Assembly: GCA_029265255.1 (NCBI GenBank) | Contig: JAJUJQ010000006.1 | Coordinates: forward strand, 1 to 64,000 | DNA length: 64,000 bases | From: Spirochaetota bacterium | GTDB lineage: Bacteria > Spirochaetota > Spirochaetia > Treponematales > Rectinemataceae | Reading direction: 5' to 3' | In this document: positions 8,543 to 15,968 of the stretch, in pieces | Numbering within the stretch: position 1 is the stretch's first letter | Layout of the letters: every line of letters begins with the position of its first letter | The notes under the pieces: model-generated | Told to the model about the DNA's origin: nothing | The model's database searches: none | Seen by the model: only the letters and a program-made list of their open reading frames with translations | Position numbers and translations under genes: made by a program

Positions 8543-9253
8543 ATGAGAATGATGAGCCATGAAACGTTGCTGATACGAGGGCTTGCCGCACTTGATATCG
8601 ATATTTCTTCGGGTATTGCCGAACGGCTCGGCCGCTATCTGGATGAGATAGAGAAATGGAATCCGCTGTATGGCCTGGTTAACGCGGAAGGGGAGGAGCT
8701 TGTGATCAAGCATGTGCTGGACAGCCTGAGTCCATGGCGCATCCTTTCCGATCGCCTTGCCGAACTAGACACGCTCTGTGGAGGAGCTGGATCAGCTGTC
8801 GTGACAGATATCGGTACAGGGGCCGGGTTTCCTGGTATTCCCCTTGCACTCGCCTTTCCAGAGAGGAACTTCGTCCTGATCGAGCGACTTGAGCGGCGGC
8901 TTCGTTTCCTGGAAAGTACCATTGCGCTGCTCGGACTCGAGAATGTGATACTTCATCAAGGATCGGTGGAAGATACCACATCGTCGATTGAATGTGCCGT
9001 GTTCCGGGCTTTTAGGCCATTCAGCGAACGCAGGGTGTTTCGCGCCATCTGGCGGTTAATCATGCCGGGAGGTATGGTAATGGCATACAAAGGACGGCTC
9101 ATGCAAGCCCGGATGGAGCTGAGCGAAATCTCCAATGATCCGGTATTGAGCGATTTGGCAAAACGCGCTTCGATTGAGCCGGTCTGGGTTCCATTTCTTG
9201 ATGAGGAGCGTTGTGTGGTCATCGCTCGGAAGTCCATCACCGACTCAGAGTGA
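8543..9253 (+). CDS. rsmG: RsmG, 16S rRNA m7G527 methyltransferase
   Basis: 236 residues. The SAM-binding motif DIGTGAGFPGIPLALAFP, the LIERLERRLRFLE helix and the start KWNPLYGLVNAEGEELVIKHVLDSL are the GidB/RsmG pattern. It methylates N7 of G527 in 16S rRNA; loss in other bacteria gives low-level streptomycin resistance. It starts 91 bp from the divergent pyrG start, so the promoters are back to back. ATG 8543 or the second ATG at 8552 could be used. Its last 17 bp overlap the convergent DUF1232 gene. Confidence 0.95.
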   Translation: MRMMSHETLLIRGLAALDIDISSGIAERLGRYLDEIEKWNPLYGLVNAEGEELVIKHVLDSLSPWRILSDRLAELDTLCGGAGSAVVTDIGTGAGFPGIPLALAFPERNFVLIERLERRLRFLESTIALLGLENVILHQGSVEDTTSSIECAVFRAFRPFSERRVFRAIWRLIMPGGMVMAYKGRLMQARMELSEISNDPVLSDLAKRASIEPVWVPFLDEERCVVIARKSITDSE

Positions 9254-9629
9254 CAATTATCAAGGCAATCATAATGATCCAAATAAGTACGATCACGGCC
9301 GCGGCTTTTGGATTTTTCTCGGGCCTGACCGGGCTTCGGCGGGCTTTTGCCATGCATTGCTCGCGGATATCATGAGGGATGCTTCGAACGGTAAGAACGA
9401 GAAGAAGAGGCACAATCAGCATATCATCGAGCTGGCCGAGGATTGGAATGAAATCGGGGATCAAGTCGATCGGGCTTAACAGATATCCGAGGGTTATTCC
9501 CGCAAGCACGCGAGTGAGACGAGGTGTAGCCGGTTCTCTGAGAAGATAGTAGAGCACACTGGACCAGAACTGGACGTGGCGTTTTGTGCGCCGTACGAGG
9601 CGGTCCGCTTGTCCTCTGATGCTATTCAT
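9237..9629 (-). CDS. DUF1232 (YkvA-type) small membrane protein
   Basis: 130 residues. The DUF1232 signature is plain: LAGITLGYLLSPIDLIPDFIPILGQLDDMLIVPLLL, including the SPIDLIPD core. A C-terminal hydrophobic helix (AAAVIVLIWIIMIALIIVTL) makes it a membrane protein. Function of the family is unknown. The start ATG overlaps the stop of the dioxygenase-like gene by 4 bp, so the two form an operon. Confidence 0.88.
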   Translation of the reverse strand: MNSIRGQADRLVRRTKRHVQFWSSVLYYLLREPATPRLTRVLAGITLGYLLSPIDLIPDFIPILGQLDDMLIVPLLLVLTVRSIPHDIREQCMAKARRSPVRPEKNPKAAAVIVLIWIIMIALIIVTLSR

Positions 9630-10429
9630 GCTTGTGTCTCAATGATAAAAGAACGCATTGAAATACTCGATTTCTGAAAGGAATGGTGGAAGTGTCGCAG
9701 TCGATCTCCCGAGCAGGCCGCACCGAGAATCGCAACAGCGGGAAGGATATGTTCTGGAGTCGGAATAGCAGGGGTGTTGCGGAGCTTTTTCATGATGAAA
9801 TCCGCGAAGGCTGCAGCGTCCATCCGGTCCAGTAATTCAGCAAGCGCTTGGTCAGTCTCGATTGCCCACTGGTGTGGCTTGGTATCAAGGTTATGGCTGG
9901 CTTCTGATAAATTATGGACAAGGTTCCCGCTTCCAATGAGAAGCACTTCTTCATCACGCAGCGGCGCGAGGGCTTTCCCGACCATGACCATTCCAGGGGC
10001 GTTGATTTTGTAGGAAAGGCTTATCTCGACGACAGGAATGATCGGGGAAGGAAACAGGAGCTGGACGACACCCCATGTCGCGATATCGAGACCACGCGTA
10101 TCATCGGTTCGCGCGTTGAATCCATTTTGGAGCAGCAGGTCGCAGATATGTTCAGCTAAAGCAGGATCGCCGCGGACCGGGTAATCGATGTGGTGGAGTT
10201 CTTCCTTAAATTCAATATTGTCATACATCTGAGCCGGGAATTCCGCTGAAGTGATACGAATTTCTGGTGTACTCCAGTGTGAAGAAATAAGAGCGATCGC
10301 TCGTGGATGCGGAATTGAATTTCCTATCTCACGGAGCGAAAGGGTAAAGCTGTTCTCAAGAATGAGATTGATCGAAGAGCCGTGGCCGACGAAGAGTAGG
10401 GGCATCCTAGAAACTGGCGAATGGTCCAT
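9626..10429 (-). CDS. YgiD-like extradiol (LigB-family) dioxygenase
   Basis: 267 residues of the class III extradiol dioxygenase family that includes E. coli YgiD (4,5-DOPA dioxygenase). Metal ligands are seen in PLLFVGHGSSINL, LISSHWST and LHHIDYPVRGDPAL, with the C-terminal LPAVAILGAACSGD replacing the usual HxxPLxxA region; the zinc/iron histidine there appears changed to LP-AV preceded by EHI, so the site should be checked. The substrate in this organism is unknown. Translation may start at M1 or at M9 (MPLLFVGHG). Confidence 0.85.
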   Translation of the reverse strand: MDHSPVSRMPLLFVGHGSSINLILENSFTLSLREIGNSIPHPRAIALISSHWSTPEIRITSAEFPAQMYDNIEFKEELHHIDYPVRGDPALAEHICDLLLQNGFNARTDDTRGLDIATWGVVQLLFPSPIIPVVEISLSYKINAPGMVMVGKALAPLRDEEVLLIGSGNLVHNLSEASHNLDTKPHQWAIETDQALAELLDRMDAAAFADFIMKKLRNTPAIPTPEHILPAVAILGAACSGDRLRHFHHSFQKSSISMRSFIIETQA

Positions 10430-10511
10430 ATTAATCCATCATAATTCCGGGTGGTAGATGGCAGCAAGTGCGTGCTTAGGCAGTACGGTAAGAATAAAGC
10501 AGCGGTTTGCG

Positions 10512-11144
10512 TCATTCGGAAAATGTCCAGAATGGAGTCTGGACAAGATCTACTTTGTTGTCGGAAAGAAAGGGAATCCCTTCCATGGAGAGAAGGAAGC
10601 GCTTCATGGCCAATCCACCCTGGTATCCGGCAAGATTCCCGTTGCTGCCGATCACGCGATGACATGGAATGAGAAGAGGAAAAGGATTCGCGGATAGCAC
10701 TCGCGCGACGGCTCTCACGGCACGCGGGCTTTTAATCGCGGCAGCAAGTGTTCGGTAAGAGCTGACATGGCCATACGGAATGCGCGCCTCGAGGGACAGA
10801 GCTTTGCGAGAGAACGCTGATAGAGATGATGCTTCTAGGATCGTGTCTACACTGGAGCGATCGGCAGGAATGCCGGAACAGGTGGCGTGAACGATATCGA
10901 TAATGATTCTCAATATCAATGGAAGATTATTTTCTTTGCAGGATGAAAGCTGGCCGAATTCATGATGACTTCGCTCGAGCGCGTCCGCTTTCTCATTGGA
11001 AAGAAAAATGCGCCTGAGTTGAATACGCCGGCTTTCCGGCTCGGCGTTCCAGACAATGACGATATCACCGAACCGAGAAGCAATTGTATAGAAAAAAGAG
11101 ACGCTTTCTTTTATCGGCAATTGTACCGAAGGTTGTTCAATCAT
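10512..11144 (-). CDS. ogt: methylated-DNA--protein-cysteine methyltransferase
   Basis: About 210 residues from the ATG at 11144. The C-terminal domain has IPYGHVSSYRTLAAAI, the alkyl-acceptor site LIPCHRVIGSNG and NLAGYQGGLAMKRFLL. This suicide enzyme moves alkyl groups from O6-alkylguanine to its cysteine. The N-terminal half is a diverged RNase-H-like cap. An upstream in-frame extension to 11228 lies inside thrB and is not favoured, because ATG 11144 overlaps the thrB stop as ATGA. It carries a copy of the 11-bp word, read Ala-Leu-Ser. Confidence 0.93.
   Translation of the reverse strand: MIEQPSVQLPIKESVSFFYTIASRFGDIVIVWNAEPESRRIQLRRIFLSNEKADALERSHHEFGQLSSCKENNLPLILRIIIDIVHATCSGIPADRSSVDTILEASSLSAFSRKALSLEARIPYGHVSSYRTLAAAIKSPRAVRAVARVLSANPFPLLIPCHRVIGSNGNLAGYQGGLAMKRFLLSMEGIPFLSDNKVDLVQTPFWTFSE
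10793..10803 (+). repeat. dispersed 11-bp word, copy 3
   Basis: GGGACAGAGCT inside ogt. In the gene's sense it reads KALSLE, a different frame from copies 1 and 2. Confidence 0.7.
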
Positions 11145-12181
11145 TTTCCGTTCTCCGGGGACAGAGCTTTTATCTGCATTCGCAGCTGCAAACCTGCGTT
11201 GTCGGGGGACAGAGCTTTGAGTTGCCAATGCGAACCCAGTTCATCAGCAATGTCAGAGACAGGTATCCTTCCGGCTTTTTCAAAACCGCTGCGTTGCGGT
11301 TCGGCCTCGAAAACACCGATGATGCTTGGGCCAGAGCCCGAAAGCCAAGCCGCAGCCGCACCTGCCTTACGAAGGACCTCCATGACATGATCATACCCAG
11401 GGATAAGGGAACTGCGGAATGGCTGATGAATTCGATCCTCGCAGGCTTCCCCAAGGGCGGTGAGATTCCCTTCCCTGATGGCGAGTGCGGTAAGGGTTGC
11501 ATGAGCTATGGCATGCACAGTATCTGATCGTGAGTATTGCTGGGGAAGGACCGCTCTAGCCACAGCAGTCTCAAGACAGAAGTCCGGGATGCATGCAAGA
11601 AATAGCCATTGGGGAGAGACGACAGAGCGCATGATGGTAGTGTGATGCTCGGTTCGGGCAGCGGCTGTGAACCCTCCATAGACCGCAGGCGCGGCATTGT
11701 CTGGATGCCCTTCGATATTCGCCGCAACATCGAAAATGAATCGTAATTGATGCTCATCCATACAGATTGACTGCAATCGATCTTCCTTGTTTTCCGAAAC
11801 GGAAGCGTGAGCCTTGTTCTGGATGCGGGATAACTGAAGCGCTGCCGCGGCTCCCGCTACCGAGAGCGCTGCGCTCGATCCAAGCCCACGAGCCGGAGGA
11901 ATACCTGTTTCGAATTCTACCTCGATAGCGGGGACAGAGCTTTGGATGGTTTCGCCGGGGGGCAGAGCGTTCCATGCGTACCTGAAAGAGCGAAGAAACA
12001 GATTATCCTCACCTTGGAATTGCTCCGGAATTCCCTTCAGCACGGTCGTGTCCGAAATCCTGACTCGGAAAATATTATAGAGTGAAAGCGCAAGGCCGAG
12101 GCAGTCGAAACCAGGTCCGAGGTTGGCGCTCGTCGCGGGAACACGAATTTCAATTATGCTGGGGTCTCTTACAATATTCAT
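11141..12181 (-). CDS. thrB: homoserine kinase with a repeat-derived C-terminal tail
   Basis: 346 residues, GHMP kinase family. The N-terminus IEIRVPATSANLGPGFDCLGLALSLYN, the ATP loop PPARGLGSSAALSVAGA and the C-terminal GAAAAWLSGSGPSIIGVFE are all present. It phosphorylates homoserine on the way to threonine. After the catalytic core, the last 26 or so residues contain KALSPDN and KALSPEN, two copies of the 11-bp word 48 bp apart in frame, making an unusual tail. A third copy lies near residue 80 (SSVP). It is 42 bp downstream of thrC and overlaps ogt by 4 bp. Confidence 0.94.
   Translation of the reverse strand: MNIVRDPSIIEIRVPATSANLGPGFDCLGLALSLYNIFRVRISDTTVLKGIPEQFQGEDNLFLRSFRYAWNALPPGETIQSSVPAIEVEFETGIPPARGLGSSAALSVAGAAAALQLSRIQNKAHASVSENKEDRLQSICMDEHQLRFIFDVAANIEGHPDNAAPAVYGGFTAAARTEHHTTIMRSVVSPQWLFLACIPDFCLETAVARAVLPQQYSRSDTVHAIAHATLTALAIREGNLTALGEACEDRIHQPFRSSLIPGYDHVMEVLRKAGAAAAWLSGSGPSIIGVFEAEPQRSGFEKAGRIPVSDIADELGSHWQLKALSPDNAGLQLRMQIKALSPENGK
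11158..11168 (+). repeat. dispersed 11-bp word, copy 4
   Basis: Full 12-mer with a fourth G. It lies in the last codons of thrB and is read KALSPEN. It is 48 bp from copy 5, same orientation and same frame. Confidence 0.8.
11206..11216 (+). repeat. dispersed 11-bp word, copy 5
   Basis: Preceded by two further G. It lies in the thrB tail and is read KALSPDN. With copy 4 it brackets AGLQLRMQI. Confidence 0.8.
11931..11941 (+). repeat. dispersed 11-bp word, copy 6
   Basis: Full 12-mer in the N-terminal third of thrB. In sense it reads QSSVPA, a frame different from copies 4 and 5 in the same gene. Confidence 0.75.
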
Positions 12182-12223
12182 GATTGCTCCACTATTGTTG
12201 TATCCAAAATGCTCTCTGCTTGT

Positions 12224-13804
12224 TCATGGATGCCGGGCAAAATCAAGTATCGCTTCGGGCAGCATATCCACGCTGACCGTACCTGTATGGTTGACAGAGG
12301 CGGCGCGCAAAGTATCGATCGGCATTGGAACAGGTACTCCAGTGCGCTTGGCCAGAGTCTCAACGAGAGCCATGTCACCGTAGGTGCACGGCAGCGATGA
12401 GACATGTCCATCCAGTGCATCGAGGCAGGCTGCTGGAAATTTAAAGGGACTGGCTGTTGCGGCAATCACGAGGGGGACCGCGTCCTGCCGAGCTCTGTCC
12501 CCAAATACCTGCCGCGCTACATGTACCGCAACAGCAGTGTGAGGATCGACCAGAGTTCCGGTACGTTCGAATAGGGATCGAATGGTTGTCAGGGTAGCGG
12601 CGTCGTCTGTCCATCCCGCACGGAAATCAGCAATTTTTTTCATTTCTTGTGATGAAAGGCTGAGTGCCCCTTGCTGTTCGAATTCCCTCATGGCGTTCGA
12701 AAGCCTTTGCGGGTCGCTGTCCAACGCCTGATGCAATAGACGCTCGAGATTGCTGGAAATCAGGATGTCCATTGAAGGGCTTAGGGTTTTTACGAACTGG
12801 CGTCTTCGATCGTAGACGCCAGTATGGAAGAAATCACTGAGAATGCGGTTTGAGTTCGAAGCGCAGACCAGATAACGTATCGGCAATCCCATCTGTTTGG
12901 CGTACCGCGCGGCAAGAATATCGCCAAAATTGCCAGTTGGTACCACCACATCCATTCGCTTTTCATTGGCAGCGTGACCTACCCCGGAAAGTTCAGAGGA
13001 AGCGCCCTTGGATAGGTACAAATCTCTCCAGGCTTTGACATAGTAGACGATCTGAGGCAAGAGGCGCCCAATATTGATGGAATTTGCGGAACTGAGTCTT
13101 AGACCATGGAATCTAGATCCCGGGTCGAGGCTCTCTCGGAAAATCTGTTTGACTGCGCGCTGCGCATCATCGAAGTTGCCTCTGAGACCGAGCACCAGCC
13201 TTCCTTCCGTTGGGACTGAAGTCATCTGGAGTCGCTGAATCTCGCTGGTTCCCTCCGCGGGATATATCACCGCGATCCTGATTCCTGGCTGGCCACCCAG
13301 CCCCGCGAGGGCAGCGCTTCCTGTGTCTCCTGATGTTGCTGTGAGTACCAGTACGGGTTCCTGGACGCCACATTTTTCAAGGCTCTTTGAGAGGAGTCCT
13401 CCCATGAGGCTCAGGGCGAGGTCCTTGAATGCGCAGGTACGTCCATGAAAGAGCTCCATAATGAAAGCCGGGCGCTGCTCCTGTTGCAGGTCTGAAAAGA
13501 TGGCTGCTTCTCTGAGCGGAACAATTTCAGGGATGAAAAAATTCGGCTCGGGTTCCTCGGTTCGATAGGCTTGTTCGATAAGGGGACAGAGCTCTGATTC
13601 GGTCCAATCCCTAAACCAGGAACGAAGGACGATACACGCGAGCTCGGCATAGGAGAGATTCGGTTCTTCCAAGGCTTCACGGGGCAGCGATGGGATTTCG
13701 GAAGGCACATACAGCCCGCCATCTTCTGGCATCCCTCCCGCGATTGCTTCTGCGATGGTTCTGCGGATCGAGGAATTTCTCGTGCTCGTAAAGAAAAGGC
13801 TCAT
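12224..13804 (-). CDS. thrC: threonine synthase
   Basis: 526 residues, PLP-dependent fold type II. It opens with FFTSTRN and GGMPEDGGLYVP, has the PLP lysine in HGRTCAFKDLALSLMGGL, the substrate/phosphate loop LTATSGDTGSAALAGL, and VVPTGNFGDILAARYAKQMGLP. It converts O-phosphohomoserine to threonine. Together with thrB downstream it covers the last two steps of the pathway; the earlier genes are elsewhere. Two copies of the 11-bp word lie in it, one read FGDRA and one read ELCPL. No attenuator or riboswitch is visible before it. Confidence 0.95.
   Translation of the reverse strand: MSLFFTSTRNSSIRRTIAEAIAGGMPEDGGLYVPSEIPSLPREALEEPNLSYAELACIVLRSWFRDWTESELCPLIEQAYRTEEPEPNFFIPEIVPLREAAIFSDLQQEQRPAFIMELFHGRTCAFKDLALSLMGGLLSKSLEKCGVQEPVLVLTATSGDTGSAALAGLGGQPGIRIAVIYPAEGTSEIQRLQMTSVPTEGRLVLGLRGNFDDAQRAVKQIFRESLDPGSRFHGLRLSSANSINIGRLLPQIVYYVKAWRDLYLSKGASSELSGVGHAANEKRMDVVVPTGNFGDILAARYAKQMGLPIRYLVCASNSNRILSDFFHTGVYDRRRQFVKTLSPSMDILISSNLERLLHQALDSDPQRLSNAMREFEQQGALSLSSQEMKKIADFRAGWTDDAATLTTIRSLFERTGTLVDPHTAVAVHVARQVFGDRARQDAVPLVIAATASPFKFPAACLDALDGHVSSLPCTYGDMALVETLAKRTGVPVPMPIDTLRAASVNHTGTVSVDMLPEAILDFARHP
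12491..12501 (-). repeat. dispersed 11-bp word, copy 7
   Basis: Full 12-mer in thrC. Here the GGGACAGAGCT strand is the coding strand, read FGDRAR. This is the opposite orientation to copies 3-6 relative to transcription. Confidence 0.75.
13583..13593 (+). repeat. dispersed 11-bp word, copy 8
   Basis: Full 12-mer followed by CTG, so 14 nt approach the perfect palindrome of the half site. It lies in thrC and is read SELCPL. Confidence 0.75.
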
Positions 13805-13865
13805 GACTTAGAGCATAGCGGACAGACGGGGATGCGAAAAGCAGGGCGCTCGCTCGAATGTATCT

Positions 13866-13909
13866 AAAAAGTCAAAGGCCCGCTCCCATTCGCGGGGGCA
13901 GGCCTTTGA
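13866..13909 (-). terminator. rho-independent terminator of ferritin
   Basis: Arms at 13872-13883 and 13898-13909 pair over 12 bp with one G-T pair (TCAAAGGCC core). On the minus strand they are followed by five T (plus-strand A at 13866-13870). It lies about 55 bp beyond the ferritin stop and before thrC. Confidence 0.85.
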
Positions 13910-13964
13910 TGTGTCCATTCTTTTTGAGGAGCGCCCTATGAAGGCCGCTCGACCAAGCTTCTGC

Positions 13965-14483
13965 TCAGATCTTGTTGAAATCGAGTGGGGCCTCAACCTC
14001 TCTCTTGCCAAGCTCGATATTAAGCATGAAGAGTCCCTGCGGCGTATTGCCCAGCAAATCGATCGCCTGAAGAATGTCTGTCGCGTTCTTTTCTTCTTCT
14101 ATCTGTTCATCCACATACCACTGGACGAGATTTTGTGTCGCGTAATCCTTTTCTTGTATGGCGAGATCCATGATTTCCTTGATGCTCGCGGTAACAAACT
14201 GTTCGTGCGCGAGCACGTGCTCAAACAGAGGTCTAACTTGCTCTTCGGTAAATTCCGGGGCGGCGATGGGTGCGTAGGCGACTGGGGCGTTCTGGTTCTG
14301 AAGGTATTTTACAAATTTCATGGCATGGAACATCTCTTCGTGGTACTGTACAGTGAGCCACTTTGCGATACCCGCATAACCTTTCTCGGCCATTTTTGCG
14401 GCCATTGCCAGATAGAGATAGGCTGAGAACATTTCACGGTTGATCTGAAGATTGATCCTGTCCGTCATTTTTTTCGATATCAT
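13965..14483 (-). CDS. ftnA: ferritin (non-haem)
   Basis: 172 residues. The ferroxidase ligands fall at exactly the positions numbered in E. coli FtnA: E17 (INRE), E50 and H53 (HEEMFH), E94 (AHE), Q127 and E130 (DEQIEEE). It stores iron as ferric mineral in the cytosolic 24-mer cage and limits Fenton chemistry. A GGAGG sits 7-8 nt before the ATG. It has its own promoter-like sequence and terminator, so it is monocistronic. No Fur-box is obvious to me. Confidence 0.96.
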   Translation of the reverse strand: MISKKMTDRINLQINREMFSAYLYLAMAAKMAEKGYAGIAKWLTVQYHEEMFHAMKFVKYLQNQNAPVAYAPIAAPEFTEEQVRPLFEHVLAHEQFVTASIKEIMDLAIQEKDYATQNLVQWYVDEQIEEEKNATDILQAIDLLGNTPQGLFMLNIELGKREVEAPLDFNKI

Positions 14484-14535
14484 AATGAATCCTCCATTTT
14501 TTCAATGAGACGCATCTGCGTCTGTGCTCGTGTGA

Positions 14536-14563
14536 AATATACTGAATTTCAGGTACAAGGCAA
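14536..14563 (-). promoter_or_regulatory. sigma70-type promoter of ferritin
   Basis: On the minus strand TTGCCT (14558-14563), a 16-bp spacer, then TATATT (14536-14541). It lies about 50 bp upstream of the ferritin start codon. The region 14564-14695 shows no further feature. Confidence 0.45.
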
Positions 14564-14695
14564 AATTTGAATACAGCCAAAAGGCAAGGTATTTCACATG
14601 GTGCACTGAGGTTCTGTCGGAGCTCCGCAATCCACGGTTCGTACTATTGTTCGCAGGCTCCTCACGCATGCTGAGTCTTTCTATGCGCCCGTACT

Positions 14696-15277
14696 CTATA
14701 ATTCACGGTTCATCGCACCTGCCAGCTCCGCATGCCGAAAGCAGTCTATAAGATGGTCATTCACAAGACCAATCGCCTGCATATGTGCATAGATAGTAAC
14801 CGAACCCACAAAACGAAATCCGTTACTGCGCATTTCCTCACTGATACGGTCGGACAGCGGAGTACGTACGGGGATTTCTCGCATGTCTTTCCATGTGTTG
14901 ACGATCGGCATTCCATCCACGAAGCGCCAGATCCACTGGTCGAATGACCTGTGTTTCTCCTGAATCGAGAGAAATGCGCGCGCATTTGCAATCGCGGCTT
15001 CCAGCTTGCGCCGGTTACGGATGAGGCTGGGGTTTTGCAGCATCGATTCGATTTCGACGGTCGTATAGCGGGCAATAATCGCAGGATCGAAACCGCTAAA
15101 CGCGGCGCGATACGCTTCCCGCTTCCCGAGAATGGTTCGCCATGAAAGCCCCGCCTGCTGCGTTTCAAGAAGCAAAAATTCGAAGTGGAGCTGTTCGTCA
15201 TGGACTGGTCTTCCCCATTCCTCATCGTGATACCTGACATAGACCGGATCGGTTCCACACCATGGGCAGCGATTCAT
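14696..15277 (-). CDS. tag: DNA-3-methyladenine glycosylase I
   Basis: 193 residues. Start NRCPWCGTDPVYVRYHDEEWG and the block FLLLETQQAGLSWRTIL are the Tag pattern. The zinc-site residues fall at C4, H17, H175 and C179 as in E. coli Tag, and the substrate-pocket glutamate of LETQQAGLSW is kept. It removes 3-methyladenine from alkylated DNA, starting base excision repair. Ogt in the same window handles the other main alkylation lesion, but the two are not in one operon. Confidence 0.96.
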   Translation of the reverse strand: MNRCPWCGTDPVYVRYHDEEWGRPVHDEQLHFEFLLLETQQAGLSWRTILGKREAYRAAFSGFDPAIIARYTTVEIESMLQNPSLIRNRRKLEAAIANARAFLSIQEKHRSFDQWIWRFVDGMPIVNTWKDMREIPVRTPLSDRISEEMRSNGFRFVGSVTIYAHMQAIGLVNDHLIDCFRHAELAGAMNREL

Positions 15278-15375
15278 AGCTTGATTATGGCATGAATTTG
15301 TTGCCTTCCGCTATTGCATGGCATACAATAACAAACATGAGATCTATGCCATCAATTGGACGATCTCAGGAGGAA

Positions 15376-15897
15376 ATGATGAAAAAGCTGGGTTTGTTGC
15401 TGTGCATGCTGGCAATGACACTGTGTGCCATCAGTAATGTGGGAGCCGAGGGTCAGGCCGTCCATGCTGAACCGGGGACCATGTTCGCGCTTGCCGGTGT
15501 CGAATTTGGATGGGGTGGATTCGGTGTCAGCGGCGGGGTGGAATATATGTTCAAAAAATTTGACATCCCCGGCTTCCCCCTGACGTTGGGAGCGATGGGG
15601 CTCGCAGGCATTGAATTCGGGTCCAGCATCGATATCGCCATGGCTGGCATGGCGACGCTCCATTGGGGGCTTAAACCCTATACTGAACTTCCATCCTACC
15701 TGCAGAAATTCGATTGGTTTATCGGAATGGGCCTTGGAGTAGGCATTGTTCCCTTTGGTATCGGTATCTCGAGCGGTGGAGGTGTTGATTATTATCTCAA
15801 GGAAAACCTCGCCATTGGCGCGCGCTCGTTCTATGTCTATCATTTCTCTGGCAGCAAAGGTGTCAACGCTGCGCTGGGCGTCCGTTTGAAACTGTAA
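15376..15897 (+). CDS. small secreted, barrel-like hypothetical protein
   Basis: About 173 residues; not recognised. A strong AGGAGG at 15368-15373 points to ATG 15376 or, with better spacing, ATG 15379. A signal peptide (KKLGLLLCMLAMTLCAISNVGAEG) is followed by glycine-rich alternating strands (VEFGWGGFGVSGGVEYMF, GIGISSGGGVDYYL) and an end in ALGVRLKL, the look of a small outer-membrane beta barrel. The frame is open further upstream, but only this start has a ribosome site. No function can be assigned. Confidence 0.75.
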   Translation: MMKKLGLLLCMLAMTLCAISNVGAEGQAVHAEPGTMFALAGVEFGWGGFGVSGGVEYMFKKFDIPGFPLTLGAMGLAGIEFGSSIDIAMAGMATLHWGLKPYTELPSYLQKFDWFIGMGLGVGIVPFGIGISSGGGVDYYLKENLAIGARSFYVYHFSGSKGVNAALGVRLKL

Positions 15898-15968
15898 CTG
15901 TGCGTAATAGCGGGCAGGGGAAGCGTGCTGCCGTGGAAGCATAACCCTGCCCCGTATATTTTTATTCC

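Noticed and set aside
11956..11968. GGGGGGCAGAGCG in thrB as another repeat copy
   Set aside because: Two differences from the word, and the residues (ALPPGE) are plausible for the family.
13805..13865. Threonine attenuator or riboswitch before thrC
   Set aside because: No Thr/Ile-rich leader peptide or aptamer-like structure; region is short.
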